From assembly GCF_019399895.1 (NCBI RefSeq), contig NC_091871.1:7221001-7285000 (forward strand): a DNA stretch of 64,000 bases, in the 5' to 3' direction. A model generated the notes under the pieces. It made no database searches, had not been told where the DNA came from, and saw only the letters and a program-made list of their open reading frames with translations. A program made the position numbers and the translations under genes. This document shows, piece after piece, positions 35,604 through 45,803 of the stretch. This DNA comes from Cardiocondyla obscurior (taxonomy: Eukaryota; Arthropoda; Insecta; Hymenoptera; Formicidae). How positions within the stretch are numbered: position 1 is the stretch's first letter; every line of letters begins with the position of its first letter.

Positions 35604-35991
35604 TACAGGGTGTCCTCTCATCCGCGTGTTCCTTGGCGAGCTACCACGTTACCGAACGTATCGTTCTCTTATTAATTCCATTTAAAAGGCTTCGTATCGA
35701 AATAAGCTCTTCAATATCTAACGGAGAACTTTCGCACTGGCGCGATTCCATTTATAACTCAGACCAGACCTTTTCAGTATTCAATAATTATCAATTAAAG
35801 ATAAATAAATCTATCAGAGAAATACTTTTAATTCAAAACTAGATGCTGCATTAAAGATCGTTACCAACACTTTCGTTACCAGTAAATTTATACACTGCTA
35901 TTCATTACGAGAGTCATTATCCGTTTCTCATCATTAGCCGGCTTGAGTTTAATAGAGATCAATTTAATTACTAATCTCCGAAAGATTTAAC

Positions 35992-36034
<43 letters not shown>

Positions 36035-36153
36035 AAGAAAGAAAGACTAAAATTAAAACTAAAAATAATAATTGGTAAAAGTTCAATGTTACAAAACGGT
36101 CGTGGTTTTTTGTTACTTCTACGAGCCGGTGAACGGTGGTGGGACACCCTGTA
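35604..36153. mobile_element. 550-bp non-autonomous transposon with terminal inverted repeats
   Basis: Left end TACAGGGTGTCC (35604-35615), right end GGACACCCTGTA (36142-36153): perfect 12-bp inverted repeats including the flanking TA, which could be the TA target-site duplication typical of Tc1/mariner-type elements. The interior has no transposase frame and holds a 40-A tract followed by GAAA repeats. CAGGGTGTCC-type ends are, as far as I recall, common in insect DNA transposons. The match beyond 10 bp of repeat is weak. Confidence 0.5.
35993..36032. repeat. Poly(A)40 tract
   Basis: Forty consecutive A, then (GAAA)3-4. It is the longest homopolymer in the window and lies inside the inverted-repeat element at 35604-36153. 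Confidence 0.9.
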
Positions 36154-39100
36154 GATCAGATCTTTGTCCCCGTTCGAGCTGGCCGATGCGAATCGATGGT
36201 ACTCCGGTGGGTGCGCTCAGAATGCGCCTTCTCCGTGGCATACCATCGGAGGAAAGAAAACTGGTCGTTACCTTTGCACAATTGTATCTTGTACACGCGG
36301 AACGTATGCGCGATCGCGGAGGGTATCGTCGATTTGTTCCAAAGCTCCTCGGCTCTCCCTCCCGTTCAATCATCGTAGAAATAAAAAATCTTATTATTCC
36401 GGCGGGTAAATTGGTTGCTTGTCGCAACATCGCGTTCGTATACGTTTTTTAATAACAGACTATTGATAGTTTCTAATTTTTTAAAATTATCGACTCGCGA
36501 AAAAACCATCTTTTCTTTTTCGCGATAAAAGTTCGTATGTGAATATAATTGTTCAGTCGTCTTTTTTTATCCGCGCGTATGTGTGTCTTGATTTTATAGT
36601 CACATGTACCGTTATCTGTTTTCAATGCCGGATGTATAAAATATATAAGTTACTCCAAAAAAAAAGAAAGAAACTTTGAAAACAAATTTGTCGACGACGT
36701 TAACTTAAAGAATTGATTAACTCCATTTTCTCTCCGTCAATTACGAAAACCGTGTTACCTTCTGTAATCATATCTCTTTATTAATTTAGATGCATTAGCG
36801 TAGATGCCGATAATATTGAATAAAAATAAAAAGATATTCATGTTATCAGGTTTACAATGTGCTGGAAATAGTTACTTCTATAGAATTTCGTTGATTAGGT
36901 ATTATAAAAAAGAAAAAGTGTTTAAATAGATTTTGCCAAGTACTTTTCTAAAATTGAACAGTTATTTCGTGAAAAACAATCGTCAATTATTCGAACCTCT
37001 AAAAATTTACTAAATTTTAATTAAAAAAAAAAAACATTGAATTTTAATCGTCCGATGGCGAAAATAATTCGTTCGCCAAATATTATCGGCGTTCTTTGAT
37101 GCCACGAATTATTTAAAATGCACGTCAGCAACAAGTACGGCTAAGACAGCTACAATGACATAAATCCTATCAGAATAGAGTAGGGGAAAAAAAATAAGAG
37201 AGAGCCTAACAAGAGGGATGACGTCGTCGGTCGAAGAAGGATCTTTCAGAATTATCGTCAGAATGCAAACTCTCGTAAGGTGGATTGCTCGATTGCGCAA
37301 CGAATAATTGAATGCGAGAAAACATTGTTCCGCTTTGAATCGTGATGACAAAGAGAGTGGTTGCGATCGCGGCTACATTTCGTCTTTCTCCTTTCAACAC
37401 AGCTGCAGAGATTATTTGCATACAATATTTAACCCTTTAACTAAACTGGTTTGCCTTTCTTTTTTTTTAATATATTCTAACTCAACTCGCAGATCCGTCG
37501 CGCTAAATATCATTCATTGTTTAACGATAACTAAACGGAACTTGAGACGCGACATAATTATCCCGTTGTCTGAATATTGCTTTAAAAGACGGTCAGGGAC
37601 CACGTGTTGAGACAAAGGAAAACCGAAAAACGTCTGAAATTGAGCGACTTCCGCGATCTTCGCTTATCGTTTTTTATAACCCAAAGTCGTCGTCCTCTTC
37701 ATCGAAGCTGAGGGAAACTTAAAACGCGAACAACGATGCGTACGCGTGACATAAACGACCGCATATCGCCGCGAGGGCTCAAATCGCGTTTCCCGATTAG
37801 GTGCAAAATCCGCGCGGATAATGCGACGCAGATTCCTATCGATCACATCATTTAGAGGCAAGTGCAAGTAGCGTCCCGCGATAAAAATACCCAGTAATGG
37901 TATCAAGAAGAAAAGGTCACTTCGGAGCGCCTTTTCCTCCGCGCGCGTGTTAAACGCACCCGTCATCGCCGCGGCGAACATTATCGCCGTTAACTCTCGA
38001 AAATGCATCCCCTCCCCCCCGCCCCCGGAAAACACATTCGCATCCCTCCGTAGTCGGACCGCGAGCACGCGAGGTCGCGGATGGACCGGTCAAGTCGGGA
38101 GGATCGCAGGGGGAGGAAAAGTCGGCGAAGGGGAATCCTCGGAGGCTCCGCCGGCCTTCTTCTTCTCTTCGTCATTATCGTCATCATCCACTCTTCGTCC
38201 TCGACGTCTCTTCCGCCGCGTGCGCGACGGGGTCTTACGAAATCCCGCGCGATTCGTGCCGCTCGCTTCGCGCGGAGAGCAACCGAGCGCGGTTTTCCGC
38301 GACGCGCAAAGGTCACCGCGGCGAGCTCGCTGGGGAAAGAAGACGCGAGTCACCGGCGCGTACTCTTACGCGCGAGGGGAGGTCAGCTGAGGTAACCCGG
38401 CTGACTCTTCCCTCTCTCGCCTCTCACCTTCACTTCGCTTAATGTTGCAAGCCCGCCGCTCGCTTATCTTCGCTAATGCTCCGGCGTCGCGTTGCGTCGA
38501 GATAATCATAGGGTATCACCGAATAAAAGCCCATATCCCGATTTTGAATGATTGATAACGCAGAAAGTGAACCGAATACCGAACGGGGGTATCGATGGAA
38601 AGCTTGCTGTTGAAGCTAATCAAAGGAATTTTTATTTTATAATTTCTTACGCTTCCTTGCGCCTCGTCGGCTCTGATATAATTAAGACAATTGCACCGAG
38701 ATCTTTTTAATTTTGTCACGATTTTTCTAAAATGCGCAATCTTAATTTTTTTAGTAACTTTTATGTAGCGTTTTATTTGCTCTGATATATATTTCTTTTG
38801 TGACGTTGATTAACTTATAACATTAATTATTATTAATAATTAATATAATCATATTATTATATTATATTAATAATAATTTATTTAATCGTTTTTAGAGCAA
38901 ATATGTTTCTGTTTGAGTGCTTGATTGAAATGTGCAATTAATAGAGTAGGGTGGTTTTCATGCCGCGGGATTACCGATGATGAACGATCGGGCGCATAAG
39001 AAGAGCCATTCACTAATGTCTGTATTTGCGGCAGCTAGTCGGGGAAGACTTTGGAGCAGCGTGTTCCTTCATTGCTCGATACTTGCTTCGGTTATACCGC

Positions 39101-39883
39101 CATGGGGCAAATAAATTACATTCTCGTAAATCACCGCGGTTGCGATTTCATTTTCCACACATCGAAGGAATTCCGTGTAAAACTTACGCGCCACGTTAAT
39201 TCCATATAGTCTTTTACGAAATATCAAAGTAATTACGTTCTTCCACACGATATTTTTTTTTCTCTCCGCGCGTAACTTCTCCGCAGCACGTGCAGCCTCT
39301 CTCGAATCGTGAAAACATTTAAACACATTTATTTCTCAAGAACTTTTCTCTTCTTCTTTTTCTTTCTTAATATGCGAATTTAATTCGGCTTCGATTTCCC
39401 GGCGTAATTAATGAAAATTATCGATGCGCGTTCGTCTCTTCTACGGCCGTGCTAAATCGAAGACGCAACTCAATCAGCTGGCGAGACGTGGCCAAGACAA
39501 ATTCCCTCCCCCCGGGATCCGCGAGCGAGGGGTCCCGCTGAAAGGTTAACGAAGACCGATAGAGACGCGGAACGTTCGACGATCGCACGAAGCGCAGACG
39601 AGGTATCCGCCGTCGGCAGCGTCCCGGAGCGCGAGGCCGGCTCGCGTGATCGTTCCTCCCCGCCTTGCTCCTCCCGTCGGGATCGAGGCGAAAAAGAAGT
39701 ATCGGCGCGATATCGCGATGCAATCATCTCGCCGGATGAATCTGCATTATTCAGCGAGCGGCGCGAGAAGGCGCGCACGCGAGAGCACGGCCTCGTGGAA
39801 ACAGGTACAACGAGCGAGGGCTTCGGGTCGGGCCCCGTCATCGGGGCCCTCGCGTCCGGGACCACATCCCCCTGCGGGGGAAA
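36154..39883. other. Gene-free stretch
   Basis: AT-rich, with a GC-rich patch at about 37960-38400 containing a C-run and chance frames on both strands, and another GC-rich patch beginning near 39470. No gene, RNA or repeat family was recognised. Confidence 0.4.
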
Positions 39884-40095
39884 CCTTTTTCGATACCGAT
39901 TATTGCGTCGATTCGCGCGTACCCGACGCGGCGCGTTTAGGTTTCGAGCGAGCCTTCGCGGCCTGCGCCAGCGCCTTTCAACCCCCCGCTGACCCGCGGA
40001 AAGTGCCTTTTTTTCGATGCCGATTGTTGCGTCGATTCGCGCGTACCTTCGACGCGGAACGGCGCGTTTAGGTTTAGAACAGGCCTTCGTACGTA
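39884..40095 (+). repeat. Tandem duplication of a ~75-90 bp unit
   Basis: CCTTTTTCGATACCGATTAT, then TGCGTCGATTCGCGCGTACC and GGCGCGTTTAGGTTT from 39884 recur from about 40006 with few changes, shifted by about 123 bp. The copies lie in a CpG-rich block with chance frames on both strands. The sequence differences between copies suggest an old duplication. Confidence 0.65.
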
Positions 40096-40916
40096 GACAC
40101 GTTAGGTACAAGTGCTCGCGTGGGAACACGCCTTCCTTCTCCGGCGCGATCGACAGGTTGAACGCTTTTCTGCGAGCATTCCCACACGTCGGAATTAACG
40201 CGCGAAAATTAGCTTACGACGCCTGGGATCGAGATACATCGATCGGGCAAGGTTTAACTACTTCCTGGAGACGCTTCCCGAGAGGAGGAAGCGGTCCCGG
40301 GAATTTTGCATATAATATCGGCAGGAGTTTTTTTCCGTTTAAAATTTTTATCCTCGCGACTTTGCAGTTGAATCTTTGCTAATAAATTTTTCCTCGTCAA
40401 AACGTACAAGAGCTCGTCTCAGATTACGCAATATTTAAAAAACATTTTAGTTTTTAATATAATAGATGACTTGATATTATTTTAAACAAAAAATTATTTT
40501 TCTTCGCCACTCGAAGTGATAAAAAAAAATTCTCTGTATCTCGATCTGTTCTGAAAAAAAAAAAAAAAAAAAAAGGCGTTACAAAAGCTTTCACCTTCGT
40601 GACTCCGGAGGGTACACAGCATGATATGCATTCTATTCCGCATAATAGAAACGAATTCAACAAGCGTCGACGAGAGCGTTTCAACTTCTCTCGTTAGCAT
40701 GCATATTCCTCGCGAAATATTCGCGATCCCGGCGCGGTTGAATCGAATGGTGTACCGCGGCGCGATCAACAGAGATCGAAACAATCGTTTCTGCGAGTAG
40801 AAACGAACGTGGCTGATCTCCATGGCAATTCTCACGTTCCTCGGTCCTCCAATCCGTGAAACCGCAGATGAAAATCTGAATAAAGCATCGCGCAGGGGAA
40901 AAAAAAAATTTATATC

Positions 40917-40971
40917 CAGAATCACTACGGTGTCATAGCAGTAAATTTAAGTATAAAATTTTCCCCGTGTA
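40917..40971 (-). repeat. Short dispersed repeat, copy 4 (CACGGAGAAAAT family)
   Basis: AGAATCACTACGGTGTCATA, then GCAGTAAAT and GTATAAAATTTTCCCCGTG: the family in inverted orientation. It aligns best with copy 3. Confidence 0.45.
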
Positions 40972-43135
40972 TCAGAAATCGCAGAAAAGCTGCACGTGTA
41001 ATTTAAAAATCGTTTGGCGAATTTCCTCGTTATAAAAAAAATTTCGTAGCACCGTAAAGCTAATAATTCGCATAAAATTTTCATCAAATAATCTTCATAA
41101 TTTTATTTACATTAAAATTACATTTAATTAAATAATTAATTTGAGAGCGTGTTTAATTAAACGCGGATAACTGTTCGTCTAAAGAAAAATGATAATCATT
41201 TTTTAATCGTGCGTAAATAAATAAACTCTTCTTACCCACGATGGGTTTTTTTTTTTTCTCGTGTTTAAATCCTTGACATAATTTCCACGGTCAACGGATT
41301 CAATTAATAAAGTCACGTGGAAGCGTGATGTTAATACATCCATTTTTAATGAGGATGTAAAAAAGTTCCCCGAAGCTGCAAGCCTTCCGAAACTCTCGGT
41401 GTAAATCGTTTCCAAAGGGTGTCCATTTAAATATATTAATATTAACGTGTCCCAGGCAGGTTTATCTAATGCTAATCGGCCGCTATTAGCTTTAATTTGT
41501 GCGGCGATAAATTCGTAGGGGGAACCGGGGCCCGCAACGAAAGGTGCTTCAAGCATCTCGGCGGCGAAGGTACACATGTAACTTTTCAGCACTTTGTAGA
41601 GAGACGGTGCGGGCGAGGCGCGGATTAGCGGACACGCGCGTGTGTAGGACTAGCGATACTGGTGTAACAACTTTCTAGAGTGTCGGTGGAGCCCGAAAAA
41701 AAAAAAAAAAAGAGCAAGCGTCCCGGAGTAGCGGCGAGAGACCGCGAGCTACCTGCCCGCTGCAGGTCTCCTCGAGAATACCCATAGGATTGCGTAACAA
41801 CCGCGCGCGATCGGCGACGCAACCCGTGTGCAACGATGCCGGCGGGTTGGGCCGCCCAGAAATCGATTCGCAGGGAATCATTGCTCCTCTCGATATGCAC
41901 TCGCTCTTTCTAAAATACTGGGGGAATCCCTCTCTGACCGAGGACTTTAAAACTTCTTGGGCAAGCTTGTAAAATTTGAACTTGATCCATTTTAGTTTCA
42001 TTGTACGCTTAGCCTTTATTTTTTTTTTTTTTGACAAACAAATTCTAACGGGAGACGAAGAATCGACTGAGTTAACTGAAATTAATCGCTTCCACTAAAT
42101 ATATTTTAATAACGAATGTAACAAAATTGATGAACGATAACAGCTACGTGTAAAAAAATTATGAAGAATAAACGAATAGTCGGCTTATTTCGACGGGGAA
42201 AAAAAAACAGCGGTCGATTACGAATCCGTAACATTCGTATCTATCTCTGAAATACATTTTCGACGTACTCTACGAATGGTTCTCTCGGAAGTAATGATGT
42301 GAGAGGAGGAGAGTTGCATGAGGATAATAATGCGGTCGGTAAGCGGGAGAAAGAAACAAATGCGAACACTCACTTGCTGCTATAATACACACTTTATCAA
42401 AATCCAGCAGGGCACGCCGCTCGACACAGTTTCAATAATTCTTTTTTTTTTTCTTTTTTTTTTCCCTCTTCTTTCTCGTTCAAAATCGATTGAAAAATAC
42501 GCTACGAAGAATCCACGCGTAATATCGTTCGCATGTCCGCGTCGGAAAGACAGAGGTACGTCGTCGTCCGCGAGGAACGTTAACAGCTACCTGCGCGATT
42601 CTTACTGCGGCGATCCACTTTGATAATTACAGCGACGCGAACGGTTGTGAACGCCGTGTATTTTCATAAGATCCGGCGGAGGAGAGGGCCGCTCCGCCGG
42701 AGGAACGGCAGAGAGGAAAGGAGAGGCGAGGCTCCCTGCCGATGCGGATCCCTTTCCGCAAATGCCAGTCCGCCCTCTCGCACGCACAGCTGATTATCGA
42801 TTAATATAGTTGTTGATTCCACGCTTGCGAGGAGCTTCATTGAATTATCCTTCCGATCGAACGGACAAACCGCGTGGGTAGTCTCTCTGTCTCTATCTCT
42901 GCCGCTTTTTCCCCTCTCGTTCTCTCTTTCACTTTGCCCTCTCCCTTTCTCTCGCAGAGTATGCTTATTTTACGAACACGAACGCTGATGATGCTACCTT
43001 TGGCGCGCACTTCCTCCTTTATATAATAGGATTACGAGACGAGATTGCGAGAGATGTATGGAGTCCGTCGTATAGAGATCGCGCGGTAACCCGAGTTCAC
43101 ATACCGAGGACCGGGAAACAAAGCGAGGCGCTCTC
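40972..43135. other. Gene-free stretch 3' of CSN8
   Basis: Contains a 129-codon minus-strand frame at 41203-41592 with ordinary amino-acid composition but no recognised family or splice context, poly-A runs (about 41696-41711), and a CT-rich block near 42890-42950. The part nearest 43135 would hold the 3' UTR of CSN8; no canonical poly(A) signal was confirmed. Confidence 0.4.
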
Positions 43136-44798
43136 TCAATTCTCCAGGAAGGAGACGAACTGCGTGAGCTTTTGCAGTTGCTCCTCCGTCAGGCAGACCT
43201 TGTCCGACTGATTGTACTGTTCCTCGTCGATCTGTTTACGCGGTTGCACTATAGCACCGTCAACGGTCCAGCCCCGGTCAATAGCGGCTTGTCGCGCCTC
43301 GTCCAGCGACATTCCGCTCATCGTTGCCATGGTGGTCAGGTTCAGGGAGGAGTATGCCTTCGATATCAGCCTCATCACCCGTTCTCGTACGTTTTCTGGA
43401 AAAATCGTGGTCGAAATCGGGAGGTTTCGTTAACGCGGGCAGCCTTCTCAGCTTAACAAAGTACAAGTTCGAGTTAAGAGTGACTCCAATGTGCTGTGCA
43501 GATTCCGCTTGGATAATCGATTATCGGCTGGCGTTGTAAGCGTTAATTGTGTAGTAGACGGTGGGTTTAATAACAATTGATTGTCGTTAATTATAATAAA
43601 GTACATATTTAGTCTTCGCTTCTACAGATGCAGGCAGCTAAATAGAGAAAGCAATCTACCATAGCTAACGCGACGATGTCCCTTCGAATACCGAATGTGT
43701 TTCATATGTTCAGTAAATGATTATTAGGAGCCGTACAATTGTTTGAAAGCCCATATCGGATTTTCGTTTCATCGTTTAACAAACTTTTGCAATTCATTGA
43801 GCATTGATATGGATTAATCTCTGTTTGATCATTGTAACTTTCTTTGTCTTGACTTACCTTTGAGAGCTACCATTACGTCTTTGATATCCTCGCTCCACTC
43901 GACGTTTAGGGCAATGTGAACCGCGGGCCATTTGCGTTGCCACATGCATCGTCCTACCGTCCACACCCGGCCGAGCTCTTCGTGGGCGGTTTTCACTTCC
44001 AAAGGGATTCGTTTCCAAAGATACTTTGCGTTGCATCTACAATCAAGTCATTTATTCCAGTGAGCCAATCGATAAGGAGCAATTATATCGTTAGGCCGTA
44101 AAAAGTAAAAAAAGAAATACATTAGGCATTTACTATTATTATTTTACTTCTGTTACACTTGATTAAATTATATTCATTTATTTGTAGCATCAACTTTGAG
44201 ACTTTCGCATTTTTTTAATTGCAAATAAAATATTATAAAAGTCTTATATTACTTAATATGTAAACTGCTATTTTTATTCGGCTTGATTTCTTCGCGAAAT
44301 TAAATTGGCAAAGTAAATATTTAAAAATATAACATTCTTGAACCTGACTTTTTGATAAGTCTTCTTACCAGACAAACAAAAAAATACATCTAATATACTT
44401 GTATAGATATTTGTCAAACAAAGCTTATCGAAAGTGAAACGAGTCTTTAATAAGTATGTAACAACCAAACGATTAACATTGTAATAAAAGTCCCACTCAC
44501 AGATCATTTTGATGGAGGTAGATAGCCAGCAGTCGCATGTAAGACTGCGCGCTTATAACTCCATTTGGAGACTGAAACAGCAAAATGTCAGTAAATTAAT
44601 AGTTTTCTCGACTGCAGCGACGTTTAGTTGAAAGCGCATTTTACTTCTAGCTCAATTAGCCGTGAAAAGAAAGACGAGCGAGACGACATAACCTGAAAAG
44701 CATCGCTCGCGCGCTCGAGCTTCGAGACTCACCTCTAGTTCGCTTATTTCTAATTCGTTCATCAACTTGTTAAGCTCGACCGTACAACTGGGCACCAT
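43136..44798 (-). CDS. CSN8: COP9 signalosome complex subunit 8
   Basis: Smallest subunit of the COP9 signalosome, the complex that removes NEDD8 from cullins and so controls cullin-RING ubiquitin ligases. Four coding exons on the minus strand: 44733-44798, 44501-44571, 43858-44036, 43136-43395; all introns are GT-AG and phases agree, giving 191 residues (human about 209). Recognised from the PCI-like helical region (MRLLAIYLHQNDL; AKYLWKRIP; ELGRVWTVGRCMWQR), the next helices (VMRLISKAYSSL) and the diagnostic C-terminus LTQFVSFLEN, which matches human LTDYVAFLEN. The start at 44798 has a strong context (CACCATGG); the in-frame codon at 44855 is only GTG. A 15-codon upstream ORF lies at 44816-44863. 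It is head to head with dishevelled, start codons about 1 kb apart. Confidence 0.93.
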
Positions 44799-44815
44799 GG
44801 TGATAATTCCGCTGA

Positions 44816-44863
44816 CTATTCCGACGGTGACGACGACACGGACGTCCGAAAACACCCCGACAT
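44816..44863 (-). other. Upstream ORF in the CSN8 5' region
   Basis: ATG at 44863-44861 opens a 15-codon frame (MSGCFRTSVSSSPSE) ending at TAG 44816-44818, 17 bases before the CSN8 ATG and out of frame with it. If it is in the mRNA it could dampen translation of CSN8. Transcript start is unknown, so this is inference. Confidence 0.35.
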
Positions 44864-45803
44864 GGAGCTCGCGAGTAGAAAACGGAACGTAATGACGCGA
44901 CGAACGCGAACAGCTGAGCCGAGCAGTGAACTGACGAAACCGAACGCGGCGCCGGTCGAAAGGCCAGCAGGCGCCATCTCACGATGTCACGACGCGCTAA
45001 ATATTTCTAATCGTACATGTATTACAAGTTTTCCAACCAACGATGGTTGAAAGTAAAGCACAGAATTGAAATGTGTTATAAATGTCCTTTTACGTCACGA
45101 GTACGCGCACAAATTAATTAAGTGATATATCGTCATGTCTACATTAATATTTTTTTATTTTATGTTACAATCACAGGCAGAACTTTACGACTCCGCTGAA
45201 ACTCGTGCAGCTTGGTAAATCGCATGATTTTCTTTTCGTAGCTTGTAATCGGAGTCTTTTAAAAAATAGCACACAGCGCGGCGCGCGCACGGTTTCTTCT
45301 AGCGTTGAAAAAAGACAGACCGAGGCTTCGTTCGACCTGCGGCACTAAATGGAAAGCGATAGAACCGGCTTTGAACGAAAGTAGCTATAGTCCATGTAAT
45401 GGCTCGTTCTCATTGGTTGGATCGTTGGGATGGCTTAGTAAGAGCGTGCGGCTTATCTATATCAATCTATGTAGTATATGTTTGTAGAAGTAAACGCGCA
45501 GCACTGACGGCGATGTTGACGTTTAATTCATCGCTGCAATCGTTACGCATGTATTTTAGCGAGTAATATGCTAGTGCTCTTTCTGTAAACCGTGACGCTG
45601 CGCGACCACGTTCTCGGCGACGAGCTCCGCGAGCATCTCACCGGCTCGTGAACATGCTATCTTTTTACGTACCAGGGCTTTGGCTCGATACACGACGCGC
45701 CATATTGGTTTGAGAAAATATCGCCCGAGTCGGTGGAACCTTTCGTTGTCACGTATCATTTGTGTACCGCGGATAAATTTTATTTGTCAACCGTGCTCCA
45801 GCG
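44864..45803. promoter_or_regulatory. Shared head-to-head promoter region of CSN8 and dishevelled
   Basis: About 1 kb between divergent start codons. It must hold the promoter and 5' UTR of both genes or a bidirectional promoter. It also contains the exon-like repeat around 45133-45262. No TATA box stands out. Confidence 0.5.
45133..45262 (+). repeat. Relative of exon-like block C and its introns (copy near dishevelled)
   Basis: CATGTCTACATTAATAT matches CGTGTCTACATTAATAT at 13995; TTTATGTTACA is shared; the exon-like core 45177-45214 (GCAGAA, ACGACTCCGCTGA, CTCGTGCAG) matches 14037-14074; the following GTAAATCGCATG matches GTGAGTCGCATG. So exon and both flanking intron-like parts are homologous over about 130 bp, 31 kb apart. 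Here it could serve as a dishevelled 5' UTR exon. Acceptor ACAG and donor GTAAAT are present. Confidence 0.5.

Noticed and set aside
39470..40129. 219-codon minus-strand frame
   Set aside because: Arg-rich chance frame over a CpG-rich block that includes a tandem duplication; frames on the plus strand overlap it.
41203..41592. 129-codon minus-strand frame with ordinary composition
   Set aside because: No recognised family, no splice signals consistent with CSN8 or another gene; kept only as something a protein search could settle.
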